NCBI RefSeq assembly: GCF_000166775.1
Contig: NC_014720.1
Span: 1,234,501-1,298,500 of the forward strand
Length of the DNA stretch: 64,000 nt
Reading direction: 5' to 3'
Source: Caldicellulosiruptor kronotskyensis 2002
Lineage (GTDB): Bacteria; Bacillota; Thermoanaerobacteria; Caldicellulosiruptorales; Caldicellulosiruptoraceae
Position numbers and translations under genes: made by a program. Position 1 is the stretch's first letter. Each line of letters begins with the position of its first letter. Shown piece by piece: positions 55,103-64,000 of this stretch. The notes below the pieces were generated by a model. It was not told the origin of the DNA. It did not search any database and saw only the letters and a list, made by a program, of their open reading frames with translations.

Positions 55103-57766
55103 CTTGAAAGATATTCGTCACGTCTTATTGACCTTGCAGAGGGATTTTTAAACAAACACCTGAAAAATGCTAAAAGCTATGATAGACTTGCTGGCTACTT
55201 TAGCTCATCTATCTTAGAGATAGCAGGTGAAGCAATTGAGAGTATAGAAGGAGTTGCAAGGGTTGTTTGCAACTCTGAGGTTGAGAGCAAGGACGTTTTG
55301 GTGGCAAAACTTGCAAAACAAAAGCTTGTCAGGGAATGGTTCAAATCAAAACCTGAGCTTAAGGCTGAACAGTTTCCAGAGAGGTTTAAAAAACTCTATG
55401 AACTTCTGAAAAGCGGTAAACTTCAGGTAAGAGTTGTACCAAATGATCTGTATGGACTTGTACATGGCAAAGCCGGTGTCATAAATCTATCAGATGGTAG
55501 AAAGATTGCATTTGTTGGGAGTGTCAATGAAACCCTACCTGCCTGGAAAGGCAACTACGAGATACTTTGGGCAGATGACAGTATTGAGAGCGTGGAATGG
55601 GTGCAAAATGAGTTTGACTTTTTCTGGAATAATCCTTATGCTTGTGAGCTTTGTGATTTGATAATTGAAAATATAGGAAGATTGGCAGAAAGAAATATAG
55701 TTAACATTGAGGAGTGGAAAAAAGAGCCTGATCCTGCATCTCCTGTGATAGAAGCACCTGTTTACCGGGAAGGTTTTGGGCTTTGGAATCACCAAAAGTA
55801 TTTTGTAAAAATGGTGTTTGAAGAGCACTGCAAAGATGGAGCAAGATACATTCTTGCAGATGAGGTTGGACTTGGCAAAACCGCCCAGCTTGGTATGATT
55901 GCTCAGCTAACAGCGCTCTATGGAGACAAACCTGTTTTAATAATTGTTCCAAAGACACTTTTATGGCAGTGGCAGGATGAGCTCAAAACAATATTTGATA
56001 TACCTTCTGCTGTGTGGGATGGGAAAAGATGGATAGTTGAAACAGGGCAAGAGTACAGGGCACAGGCAAATGGCATACCTCCAATCTTACAGTGTCCAAG
56101 GCGAATAGGAATAATTTCACAAGGCTTGATTACCTCTAATTCGGATATTGTAAAGCCTCTTTTGGACCTTGAGTATGAATGTGTAATTGTTGATGAGGCG
56201 CACAGGGCAAGGCGCCAAAATTTAAATAAGCCTGCTGAAAAGCCAGAGCCTAATAACCTTATGAAGTTTTTACTTGAGCTATCACAAAAGACAAAGACAA
56301 TGATTTTAGCAACTGCAACTCCAATTCAGCTACATCCCATTGAGGGTTGGGACCTTCTGTATATACTAGCACAGGGATCTCAAAAGGTTTTAGGCGATGC
56401 ATTTAGCCTGTGGCAACTGAGACCTTTAGAAGGAATTGATTATGTGAGGGGAGAAAAAGAAATTTCAAGTAAGGCTTATTACTGGAGCTGGATAAGAAAT
56501 CCTCTGCCTCCCTCAAGTGAAAATCCATTTACAATTGGGAAACTCAGAAGATCACTTGGTATGGGTGACGATGAGTATGTTTCATATGATGATTATGATG
56601 CACTTTTGCCATCCCAGCAGGATATCGTAGATGAGCTTATAGAAGAAAACTTCATGGAAAAGTATAATCCTTTTATCAGACATATTGTCAAGAGAAAAAG
56701 AAGTACACTTGAAAATACAATTGATCCAGAAACAGGTGAGCCGTATCTTAAGAAGATTGATGTTGTCCTTTTTGGTGAAGGTGATGATGAAGGTCTTGTA
56801 CTTTCTGCACCACTCAAAAAAGCTTATGAATATGCTGAAGAATTTACAAATTTACTGAGGCAGAAAACAGGCGCGAAAGGGTTTTACAAGACACTACTTT
56901 TGCGAAGGATGGGCTCTTCTATGCAAGCAGGCTTGAACACTGCGAAAGCAATTTATGAAAAGAGAGCAATTGTTAAAGACGACTTTTCTGAAGAGGATGA
57001 AGACGATGAAATGCCTGATAGAATTAGTATCACAGGCAGGGATGAGCTTTTCTGTTTGGAAGAAATAATAGATCTTCTTGAATATAACAAAGACAAAGAC
57101 CCAAAGCTAAACAAAATTTTGCATATCTTAAACGACATGGGGTGGCTTGAAAGAGGCTGCATAATCTTTTCTGAGTACTTTGACACAGCTTGGACCATTG
57201 CACAAAAGTTGTCTTCAGCTATGCCAGACAAGAACATAGCAATTTATGCGGGTGGTGATAAATCTGGCATTATCAAAAATGGATTTTATTCAAAGGTAGA
57301 ACGGGATGAGATAAAAGAGCTTGTGTTAGACGGTAAAATTAAACTTATGATTGGAACAGATGCCGCTGCAGAAGGTTTGAACTTGCAAACACTTGGTGCT
57401 CTTATAAACGTTGACCTTCCATGGAATCCAATAAGACTTGAGCAGCGCCAGGGAAGAATAAAAAGAATAGGTCAGCAATTTGATAAGGTTTATGTGTATA
57501 ACTTAAGATACAAAGATTCTATTGAAGATAAGATACATGCGGTTTTGTCTGGCAGAATAAAAGCTACATATGACATGATTGGATCACTTCCAGAGATTAT
57601 AAAAGATGAGTGGATGGAAATTGTCAAAACGGTTGAGATACTAAATTCCGAACATCCATTTGATATAAAATATAAGGAACATGTCGAAAAAGTCGACTGG
57701 GAAAGTTGTAAAAGAATTTTGGACAATGAGCAAAGGAAAGAGTGGTTGTGTAGGGGGTGGAAATAG
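55100..57766 (+). CDS. PLD-SNF2-type helicase of the Hma-like operon
   Basis: The 888-residue protein has an N-terminal phospholipase-D-like domain with one HxK motif ('VHGKAGVINLSDGRKIAFVG', His122). An SNF2/RapA-type ATPase follows: 'ILADEVGLGKTAQLGMIAQL' (near 250), 'IIVPKTLLWQWQDEL', DEAH in 'CVIVDEAHRARRQ', 'LATATPIQ', then 'GTDAAAEGLNLQTLGALINV' and 'EQRQGRIKRIGQ'. It is likely the effector that translocates on and cuts foreign DNA; this is inferred. An in-frame TAA at 55094-55096 rules out an earlier start, and ATG 55100 depends on the hairpin-bridged ribosome site. Confidence 0.9.
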   Translation: MLERYSSRLIDLAEGFLNKHLKNAKSYDRLAGYFSSSILEIAGEAIESIEGVARVVCNSEVESKDVLVAKLAKQKLVREWFKSKPELKAEQFPERFKKLYELLKSGKLQVRVVPNDLYGLVHGKAGVINLSDGRKIAFVGSVNETLPAWKGNYEILWADDSIESVEWVQNEFDFFWNNPYACELCDLIIENIGRLAERNIVNIEEWKKEPDPASPVIEAPVYREGFGLWNHQKYFVKMVFEEHCKDGARYILADEVGLGKTAQLGMIAQLTALYGDKPVLIIVPKTLLWQWQDELKTIFDIPSAVWDGKRWIVETGQEYRAQANGIPPILQCPRRIGIISQGLITSNSDIVKPLLDLEYECVIVDEAHRARRQNLNKPAEKPEPNNLMKFLLELSQKTKTMILATATPIQLHPIEGWDLLYILAQGSQKVLGDAFSLWQLRPLEGIDYVRGEKEISSKAYYWSWIRNPLPPSSENPFTIGKLRRSLGMGDDEYVSYDDYDALLPSQQDIVDELIEENFMEKYNPFIRHIVKRKRSTLENTIDPETGEPYLKKIDVVLFGEGDDEGLVLSAPLKKAYEYAEEFTNLLRQKTGAKGFYKTLLLRRMGSSMQAGLNTAKAIYEKRAIVKDDFSEEDEDDEMPDRISITGRDELFCLEEIIDLLEYNKDKDPKLNKILHILNDMGWLERGCIIFSEYFDTAWTIAQKLSSAMPDKNIAIYAGGDKSGIIKNGFYSKVERDEIKELVLDGKIKLMIGTDAAAEGLNLQTLGALINVDLPWNPIRLEQRQGRIKRIGQQFDKVYVYNLRYKDSIEDKIHAVLSGRIKATYDMIGSLPEIIKDEWMEIVKTVEILNSEHPFDIKYKEHVEKVDWESCKRILDNEQRKEWLCRGWK

Positions 57767-57774
57767 TGACATTT

Positions 57775-57820
57775 GCAGTTATGCAGTTATATAGTATATT
57801 TTTCGACAAAGTTCGACAAA
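57775..57820 (+). repeat. Two short direct repeats upstream of the OLD-family gene
   Basis: GCAGTTAT occurs twice in tandem (57775-57782 and 57783-57790). TTCGACAAA occurs twice, at 57802-57810 and 57812-57820, exactly ten bases apart, one turn of the helix. The spacing suggests a protein-binding site controlling the 57893-60672 pair. No clear -35/-10 pair was found with them. Confidence 0.45.
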
Positions 57821-57892
57821 TAATTAAGATTTTAGTGATAAAATATTTATAAGATTCCAAATAGGTATTCGAAGCTGAGAGGTGGAAGTTAA

Positions 57893-59788
57893 GTGGGAAA
57901 AGTTTATATATCCAAAGTTGTAGTAGAAAATTTTAGATGTTTTAAAGGAACTGAAATAGGTTTGGAAGAAGACTTAACATTGATAGTTGGCGAAAATGAT
58001 AGTGGTAAGTCTTCTTTTTTAGATGTTTTTAGAATAATTTTTAGTGTGAATAATAAAGCGAAAAAGCAGGATAAAAAGTTAGAAATAGAAGAAGGAGATT
58101 TTTTTGTAAGAAAAAGTGAGCATGAAAAAAACGAAAGTGATTTTATAAATGAACCAATTAGAATAAGAATTGAGCTTTCAAATGGAGACGTTGTAGAGTA
58201 TATAAAAAAAGACTTAAATGAAGATCCTTTATTATGCCTATGTAAATCGACAGATGAATTTAGAGAATACATTCAAAATCCAGACTTAGTCAACAATTTA
58301 AGTGAGGAAAAATTAAAAAAAGTTATAAGCCAATTGGGTGGTAATATTGGTTCTCGTAGTAGCTTAGAGACTTTAAGAAAAAAATTCAGTGATATATTAG
58401 AAGAGAAGAAAGAAGAAATTATTAATAAAGAAAAAATTTCTGTTGAGATAGATAGACTTGATGATTATTTATATGAATATTTTGATTTTTTATATCTTGA
58501 TGGAAAAACATTCTATAATGTAGATGATATTTTGTATAAATTATATTTAGAAGAAAGTTTAATGGGTATACTTGATGAACCTATAAAAATTGGTGAGTAT
58601 GATAAAAAAATTTCTGAAATTATAAACGGAAAAATTGAAAACATTATTAAAGACAAAGAAAAAGAAATAAATGAACTTTTATTAAAAGATATAAAAAATT
58701 TTCTTCCAGAAGTTAAAAGAATAAGTTTATTACATGAATTGGATGGAATTGAAAAGAATATAAGCAAAAGTATTAAGATTAAAGTGTTTTTAAATGAAGA
58801 TAATAATGACCAGGGAATAATGCTAACCAAAAAAGGTGATGGAACAAAACGACGAATGACATTAGCACTACTTAAATATGCAGAAAAAAAGGATTTTAAG
58901 AAGCCTATTCTTTATCTTTTTGATGAACCCGATACGCATTTACATGTGAGAGCGCAATATGAGTTGATGTCAATTATTGAAAAGTTAAAGATGGATAACC
59001 AGATAGTAATGACAACACATTCGCCCTTTATAATTAACTATGTTTTGCCGAAAAAAATTGTGTTGTTTGAAAAAATAAATGGGGAAACGAAAGTTGAAAA
59101 ATCATTTATGAATGAAAGAGCAGAGGATGAAATAAGAGAACTGTTTAGGGAATTAGGAATAGAAAATAGCGATTTATTCTTTACCAGAAAAGTAGTGCTT
59201 GTAGAAGGATCGACAGATGAAGAAGCATTGAATATCCTTTATGAAAAATTATATGATAGGATGTTGTACAATGATTTGATAAAGATAATTCACATTAAGG
59301 GATGTGACAAAGCGGAACCATTTTGTAGAATAATACAAGAGTTTATGCCATATATCAAGTTGTATGTGTTTATAGACAATGATATTTGGAACAATCCGAA
59401 TCACAGTTTTCGCAAATTTATTGGAGAATGCAAAAAAAGAAACATTGTTTTAGATGTTATTTCCGTGGGTGAAAAAGAATTTGAAGATGCATTTACTGAT
59501 GAAACGATTAAAAGAACTATCCAAAAAATTATAAATGATATTATTACTCCTGATTTAATAAGTGAAATTGATAAATGGGTTTTAAATTTGCGTAAAAAAC
59601 TAAGTGGTGACAAAAAAACAAAATATAGTGAGGAAATTAAGGAATTTATAAATAGTATCTTCGACCGAAATCAAGTTGATTTATCGATAGAAAAAGGATG
59701 TATTTTACCTGAATTGGCAAAGAACTGTGAGGTTAGTGAAATACCATTTGAGGTTAATAAATTATTTGAAAAATTACGAGAGGAATAA
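57893..59788 (+). CDS. OLD-family ATPase-TOPRIM nuclease
   Basis: The 631-residue protein starts with GTG behind AGAGGTGGAAG. It has an ABC-type ATPase with Walker A 'GENDSGKSS' (33-41) and a C-terminal Walker B/D-loop 'ILYLFDEPDTHLHVRAQYEL', then a TOPRIM nuclease domain with Glu438 in 'VVLVEGSTDEEAL' and the metal-binding 'FIDNDIW' around Asp495. OLD nucleases act in phage exclusion (P2 Old, GajA of Gabija). The next gene encodes a membrane protein, not the UvrD-like GajB, so this is not a standard Gabija system. Base use is more A+T-rich than the neighbouring operon. Confidence 0.88.
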   Translation: MGKVYISKVVVENFRCFKGTEIGLEEDLTLIVGENDSGKSSFLDVFRIIFSVNNKAKKQDKKLEIEEGDFFVRKSEHEKNESDFINEPIRIRIELSNGDVVEYIKKDLNEDPLLCLCKSTDEFREYIQNPDLVNNLSEEKLKKVISQLGGNIGSRSSLETLRKKFSDILEEKKEEIINKEKISVEIDRLDDYLYEYFDFLYLDGKTFYNVDDILYKLYLEESLMGILDEPIKIGEYDKKISEIINGKIENIIKDKEKEINELLLKDIKNFLPEVKRISLLHELDGIEKNISKSIKIKVFLNEDNNDQGIMLTKKGDGTKRRMTLALLKYAEKKDFKKPILYLFDEPDTHLHVRAQYELMSIIEKLKMDNQIVMTTHSPFIINYVLPKKIVLFEKINGETKVEKSFMNERAEDEIRELFRELGIENSDLFFTRKVVLVEGSTDEEALNILYEKLYDRMLYNDLIKIIHIKGCDKAEPFCRIIQEFMPYIKLYVFIDNDIWNNPNHSFRKFIGECKKRNIVLDVISVGEKEFEDAFTDETIKRTIQKIINDIITPDLISEIDKWVLNLRKKLSGDKKTKYSEEIKEFINSIFDRNQVDLSIEKGCILPELAKNCEVSEIPFEVNKLFEKLREE

Positions 59789-59862
59789 ACTATAATACCA
59801 ATGAGTCTTCTTTATCAGTTATTAAGTAAAGTTGTTCTTGTCTTTAAGCGAGGAGAAAAGAT

Positions 59863-60672
59863 ATGGTAAAGAGGGAAATTTACAAAATTTATTTATGTGT
59901 TGTTCAAAATGTTCAAAAATTTATGAATCTTATCAAAAAAATAATGAAAAATGAAAAAACAAAAATATTCCATGAAATATTATTAAGATCATTATTTATA
60001 AGTTTTGGGTTAGCAATCTTTTTTTTCATAGTACTCATAATATTTGAAAAATTTATGCAAGAAAGTTTTACTACAATTACACTCTCTTTTATCATAAAAC
60101 GCTTTTTAGGATTAACTTTTTTAAGTTATATTGTTATATTAATGATTAATATTCCAAGAAATACATTAAAAGAAGCTCAAGACCCTATAATTGAAATTAT
60201 TACTATTCCTCTTTGTGTCATGTTTTTGCTGATATGGCTTTTGATATGGATGGAAATAGGATTAAATCCTAATATATACTTTGGGATATTTTTTATTGTA
60301 AGTGTTTCTTTAATTATATTGCTTATCTCATATGTTAAGTTAGCTTTAGAGTGTTCGTCTTTTATAGTCGGTATTTTAGCAATTTTATTTTATTATGTCT
60401 TAGTGATTTGTATCACAGGTTTATATTTTGGTGTTTATTATGCTTTTACATTTTATCATTTAAACCTTAATAGCGAGAACATAAATTACATTAAAATTCT
60501 TAAAATAGCAATACCTTATTTTTATGAATTTCCCAGTAAGGAATTTTTATGTAAAATATCGCTTCTACAATTTTATTTTGGAAAAATATTAGATATAATA
60601 TTTACAAGTTTTGTTATTGGAAAAACAATAGAAAAAGCTTCTAAACAAAATTTAAAGTTGTTGAATAAATAA
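59863..60672 (+). CDS. Multi-pass membrane protein paired with the OLD-family gene
   Basis: The 269-residue protein has about six hydrophobic helices after a basic N-terminus of roughly 40 residues ('FMNLIKKIMKNEKTKIF'). It ends with a short basic tail. I recognise no motif. It follows the OLD gene by 74 bp on the same strand, behind GAGGAG, and shares its strong A+T bias, so they probably moved together. A membrane-acting partner of the nuclease is an inference. Confidence 0.7.
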   Translation: MVKREIYKIYLCVVQNVQKFMNLIKKIMKNEKTKIFHEILLRSLFISFGLAIFFFIVLIIFEKFMQESFTTITLSFIIKRFLGLTFLSYIVILMINIPRNTLKEAQDPIIEIITIPLCVMFLLIWLLIWMEIGLNPNIYFGIFFIVSVSLIILLISYVKLALECSSFIVGILAILFYYVLVICITGLYFGVYYAFTFYHLNLNSENINYIKILKIAIPYFYEFPSKEFLCKISLLQFYFGKILDIIFTSFVIGKTIEKASKQNLKLLNK

Positions 60673-61205
60673 TTATTCCATAAATATTAATTTTAACAGT
60701 TACTATTACATGTAATTCAATTAGATGTAATTTATACCCATTGTAAAAACCTAACTAATACATACTCCTGTTCCTGCTTCTTTGTCACCCTTCAAACTTC
60801 TCAAAGGGGTAGAAATCTTTGACACAATTTTTTATCTGTGGGTCGATGAGTTAAAGACAAGGAGGATGGAGCGAAGAAGGAGCAAAGATTATGGTAAAGT
60901 TATTGAGCTTGAAGTATAATGGTGTAAACTTAAGAAAGGCGTATTTAAATGAGATTTGTCCGAAGGCAGAAAAGAGAGACAGAAGTGAATAAGTAGTGAA
61001 AGAGATCATGAGAAAAAATATTAAGAGGATAAAGGAGTAGGTTGAGGAAACAAGGAATAATATACCAATTCTGGAGAGAGGAAAAGTTGGTTTATTGTTT
61101 AGGGTATTGAAAACCTTAAGTACTGGAGATTTCTTAAATGCAATAGTATTTTAATAAAAAGATTTTCCTACAAACTTCTTAACACTATCGCTTTTAATCC
61201 TCATA
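60673..61205. other. Gene-free stretch with coding debris
   Basis: No intact gene is present. Positions about 60780-61130 look like decayed coding sequence on the + strand: short runs such as 'FDTIFYLWVDELKTRR' (near 60820) and 'GVNLRKAYLNEI' (near 60920) sit in different frames and are cut by several stops. This suggests remnants of a lost gene, possibly a transposase. I cannot name the family. Confidence 0.4.
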
Positions 61206-61235
61206 TTGACATGTTGTCCAAGTATAGTATATAAT
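61206..61235 (+). promoter_or_regulatory. Promoter for the AAA/TPR module
   Basis: TTGACA (61206-61211) and TATAAT (61230-61235) are perfect with an 18-bp spacer. Transcription would start near 61242, about 29 bases before the first ATG. Confidence 0.7.
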
Positions 61236-61270
61236 TAAAGCAAATTTTATATACAAGATATAAAAATAAA

Positions 61271-62665
61271 ATGAGTAAGATAGAAGTGCTTCAAAAATTA
61301 CTTCAAGAAATGCCTGAAAAAAGTGAAGTACTTTATTTGCTTGGACTTGAATATGCGGAAAATGGTGATAGTACTGCTGCTATGAATTATTTTATAGCAG
61401 CGTTGAAGAATTGTAATGAGAAAGATCTTAAGCTTTTAATTGTAGAGGCTATGAGTAGTGTTGTTAAAGAAGAGAAGGCTCCACAAATGGATTTAAAAGA
61501 GAATTCTAAAATTTCAGATATACAAGAGGACGAAAAGGTGGTGAAAATTGAAGAGTATTCAAATTCCCAAAAAGAGTGCTTAGAAGTAGACCATGAATTT
61601 GAGGCAAATGATGAATTTGATGAGGATGAAGAAATTGTGAAAGAAGAGGAATATGAAGAAGCTGAAAGGGAAGAATTAGAAGAGGAATTTGAAGAAGTCG
61701 AAGAAGCAAGCGATAATGATAAATATTTAGAAAATGTTATTGACTTTCAAGTTTTTAAAACTAAAAGAGAAATATACAAATTTATTAAAGAAAGAGAAGA
61801 AAAGATTACTTTTAGTGATATCGGCGGCTATGAGGAGCTAAAAAACATACTAACTATAAGGATTATAAAACCTCTTTTTAATCCATCTATTTTCCAGAAA
61901 TTTAGGAAAAGGATAGGTGGAGGTATTCTCTTTTATGGGCCACCAGGCTGTGGCAAGACATTTTTTGCACGGGCTTTAGCAGGTGAGTGTAATTTGCCTT
62001 TTTTAGCTGTTAACATTTCTGATATACTTGATCCATATCTTGGGCAAAGCGAAAAAAACTTGAAAGAAGTTTTTGAGTATGCTCGCTTTCACAAACCGTG
62101 TGTACTTTTCTTTGATGAAGTTGATACATTTGGCTATAGCAGAGTAAAACAAAGACAGGAGTCCTTCCGAGTGCTCACAGATGAATTACTGTTGCAGATG
62201 GACGGATTCAAATCTGAAAATGAAGGAATACTTATTATTGGTGCTACCAATACTCCATGGGATTTAGACATGGCTTTATTAAGACAAGGAAGATTTGACA
62301 GGCTGATATTTGTTCCACCTCCTGATTTAGAAGCTCGAAAAGAAATTTTCAGAGTAAAGTTGATGGGAAGACCTGTGGATGGTGAGATAAATTACGATTT
62401 ATTAGCGCAAAGGACTTCTTTTTTCTCAGGAGCAGATATTGAAAATGTAGTAGAAACTGCTGCAGAAGCAATTATAGATGACATATTGAGTGGAGGGAAA
62501 GAAAGAGGAATAACTACTGAAGATTTGCTTAAAGCAATTGAAAAGGTTAAACCTTCAACTATTGAATGGCTGCGCATCATGAAAAACTATATTACTTTCG
62601 CAAATGAAGATGGAAGGTTTGATGATGTTGCAAAGTTTATTAACAAATACTGCAAACATTTATAA
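61271..62665 (+). CDS. AAA+ ATPase (CDC48/FtsH-like domain) with TPR-like N-terminus
   Basis: The 464-residue protein begins with a helical TPR-like unit ('SEVLYLLGLEYAENGDSTAA'). A strongly acidic linker of about 70 residues (about 85-155) follows, then a single AAA+ domain: 'FSDIGGYEELKNILTIRII', Walker A 'GPPGCGKT' (223-230), Walker B 'VLFFDEVDTFGYSR', sensor 'GATNTPWDLDMALLRQGRFD' with the arginine finger. Such ATPases remodel protein complexes. ATG 61271 has no evident Shine-Dalgarno in its short leader. It is first of three genes with 19-bp and 3-bp gaps. Confidence 0.87.
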   Translation: MSKIEVLQKLLQEMPEKSEVLYLLGLEYAENGDSTAAMNYFIAALKNCNEKDLKLLIVEAMSSVVKEEKAPQMDLKENSKISDIQEDEKVVKIEEYSNSQKECLEVDHEFEANDEFDEDEEIVKEEEYEEAEREELEEEFEEVEEASDNDKYLENVIDFQVFKTKREIYKFIKEREEKITFSDIGGYEELKNILTIRIIKPLFNPSIFQKFRKRIGGGILFYGPPGCGKTFFARALAGECNLPFLAVNISDILDPYLGQSEKNLKEVFEYARFHKPCVLFFDEVDTFGYSRVKQRQESFRVLTDELLLQMDGFKSENEGILIIGATNTPWDLDMALLRQGRFDRLIFVPPPDLEARKEIFRVKLMGRPVDGEINYDLLAQRTSFFSGADIENVVETAAEAIIDDILSGGKERGITTEDLLKAIEKVKPSTIEWLRIMKNYITFANEDGRFDDVAKFINKYCKHL

Positions 62666-62684
62666 ATATGGGTGGTGAGAAGAG

Positions 62685-63233
62685 ATGGAGAGGAACCAGA
62701 AACTTTTTGAACCCGTATTAGGAAATTATGAGAGTAAAAGAATTTATAAATCTCAAAACTTTTGGTGGGTAGCTATTCTTGCGGGCATTATACCTTTAGC
62801 AGCTGTTTGTATTGGAAATTTAAAGACAATGGGTGTCAGCAAGAAAATAATTAGTTTATTTGTATTATTAGCTATTCTATTATATGCCGCTGAAGCTTGT
62901 GTTATTACTTATGAAACAATTACAGCAATAAGAGAGAGAAAGACTAAAGAGCAAATTGTTGACATCAGAGAACGGTTAAAGAAATCAAATGAGATTGCGA
63001 ATGAAAAAAGAAATGATATTAAATCTTACAGGAAAATTATTGTAAGATTATTTAATGTACTATATTTACTCCTTTATAGAATCTTAGAAAAGAGACAGAT
63101 TGTATATTATAATGCTGTAAAAAATGGTTTTTACAAATCAATGGCAGCTGTTGTGTTTGTAGGAATTATAATACAAGTAGGCATAGGATTAGCTATAGGA
63201 GCGGTAGTTGCTAAATTAGTATGGGGGTCATGA
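62685..63233 (+). CDS. Membrane protein of the AAA/TPR module
   Basis: The 182-residue protein has two helices near residues 28-44 and 55-75, a charged coiled-coil middle part ('IRERKTKEQIVDIRERLKKS'), a hydrophobic patch near 123-130, and a C-terminal membrane helix with many glycines ('VGIIIQVGIGLAIGAVVAKL'). The start ATG has GGTGGTGAGAAG ahead. I do not recognise the family. Position between the ATPase and TPR genes suggests a membrane anchor or channel part of the same complex. Confidence 0.75.
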   Translation: MERNQKLFEPVLGNYESKRIYKSQNFWWVAILAGIIPLAAVCIGNLKTMGVSKKIISLFVLLAILLYAAEACVITYETITAIRERKTKEQIVDIRERLKKSNEIANEKRNDIKSYRKIIVRLFNVLYLLLYRILEKRQIVYYNAVKNGFYKSMAAVVFVGIIIQVGIGLAIGAVVAKLVWGS

Positions 63234-63236
63234 GAT

Positions 63237-64000
63237 ATGCGGGGAGACCTTGTCTTGCATTATTTAGAAAGTGGAAATTATAAAAAAGCACGTGAAGTTA
63301 TTCAAAACATTTTACAAGAAGACCCTTTAAATGCAGAAGCATATATTCAACTTTCAGCTATAGAATTGGAATCTGGTAATCTGAAAAAAGCAGAAGATTA
63401 TGCTAAAGAAGCTCTGAAAATTGATTCTAATAATAAAGTTGCATGGGCTGTTTTAGGGCAGATTTATCACCATCAAAAAGATTATTCTCAGGCTGAGAGA
63501 TGTTATTTGCAGGCTTTAAAGATAGATAATGTTTATGTAGAAGTCTTAGCTTGTTACAGCGAACTTTTAATTGAAACAGGTTTTATTGAAAAGGGCTTAG
63601 AAATTTTAAAATATGCCAAGTCTTTGGAACCCACAAATGATTTAATTTTAGAAAATGAATTTTTTGTAAATCTTTACAATAGAAATTTTGAAAAGGCTAA
63701 CAAGACAATTAAAAAATTGTTTACATCTTCAGGTAAAATTGGTAGTGTATATAAATTATTAGTTTTGTATGAAGTCAATAGAGGAAACTTCAAAAAGGCG
63801 TATAATTATGCTAAGCTTGCTTGGCAAGAATATCCAAATGACCAAGATATGCTTATGGTTTTGGAGTATTTGAAAATGCTAAACTCACCTTTGCTTTATT
63901 TTAACCGCCTCTTTTTGAAATTACCATATGAATTATTTTATATCTTATTTTTGGGTGGCTTTTTGTTATTAAGTCTAATAAAAATGTATATACTGGCTGC
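63237..64000 (+). CDS. TPR protein with C-terminal membrane helix (cut by window edge)
   Basis: The frame starts at ATG 63237, eight bases after GGGGGT and three bases after the previous stop, and runs open to base 64000. The 254 visible residues contain about four tetratricopeptide repeats, for example 'LVLHYLESGNYKKAREVIQ', 'NLKKAEDYAKEALKIDSNN' and 'DYSQAERCYLQALKIDN'. A hydrophobic helix starts near residue 235 ('YILFLGGFLLLSLIKMYIL'). It probably docks partners of the AAA+ ATPase at the membrane. The C-terminus is outside the window. Confidence 0.82.
   Translation, partial: MRGDLVLHYLESGNYKKAREVIQNILQEDPLNAEAYIQLSAIELESGNLKKAEDYAKEALKIDSNNKVAWAVLGQIYHHQKDYSQAERCYLQALKIDNVYVEVLACYSELLIETGFIEKGLEILKYAKSLEPTNDLILENEFFVNLYNRNFEKANKTIKKLFTSSGKIGSVYKLLVLYEVNRGNFKKAYNYAKLAWQEYPNDQDMLMVLEYLKMLNSPLLYFNRLFLKLPYELFYILFLGGFLLLSLIKMYILA

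Noticed and set aside
44178-59788. Gabija system (GajA OLD nuclease plus GajB UvrD helicase)
   Set aside because: An OLD gene and a UvrD/HelD-like gene are both present but lie 11 kb apart with a different operon between them. The helicase is HelD-like, and the direct partner of the OLD gene is a membrane protein.

Overview
The window looks like chromosome from a thermophilic, anaerobic, low-G+C Clostridia-type Firmicute. Caldicellulosiruptor or a close relative is my best guess; this is inferred from gene content, strong Shine-Dalgarno sites, frequent TTG/GTG starts and A+T-rich DNA, not from a database search. There are no rRNA genes, tRNA genes or CRISPR arrays that I can see.

Positions 1-36,000 are mostly ordinary housekeeping DNA. 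They hold a DUF4160/DUF2442 pair, an MFS transporter, thpR, proBA, an orphan MNT nucleotidyltransferase, mutS2, lepB, guaB, an aldose-epimerase-like gene, and a nickel-pincer cofactor operon larE-larB-larC in which larC is split by a frameshift at an A8 run. These are followed by ychF, a lytic transglycosylase, and a chemoreceptor with an O2-type H-NOX heme domain at its N-terminus. Then come trxA with a CsoR/CstR-family repressor, a glycosyltransferase pair, trmK, a Nif3-like gene, ligA, a UbiB-like kinase with a phasin-like protein, cysK, an orphan KaiC-like ATPase with an HTH partner, and a large M48 membrane peptidase.

Positions 37,200-61,200 form an accessory, defence-type island. It opens with an IS607-family element: a MerR-like HTH/serine recombinase gene, a tnpB gene broken by an in-frame TGA and lacking a zinc ribbon, and a pseudoknotted 3' RNA that looks like an omegaRNA. 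Next come a NERD-domain protein, a large RecQ-like helicase, a split HelD/UvrD-like helicase, a small zinc-finger protein, and a broken second copy of the end of the RecQ-like gene. A compact four-gene operon follows: DUF499 ATPase, DUF3780, DUF1156 DNA methyltransferase and PLD-SNF2 helicase. This matches the helicase-methylase-ATPase defence architecture I remember under the name Hma. An OLD-family ATPase/TOPRIM nuclease paired with a multi-membrane-segment protein comes after it.

Positions 61,200-64,000 hold a separate transcription unit with its own consensus-like promoter: a TPR-like/AAA+ ATPase, a small membrane protein, and a TPR protein with a C-terminal membrane segment that runs off the end. 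I do not recognise this set as a described system.

The most interesting items are the Hma-like operon with a 19-bp hairpin between the Shine-Dalgarno site and the start codon of its helicase gene, the omegaRNA/TnpB remnant, the frameshifted larC, the H-NOX chemoreceptor, the split HelD-like gene, and the unrecognised AAA/TPR module at the right edge.
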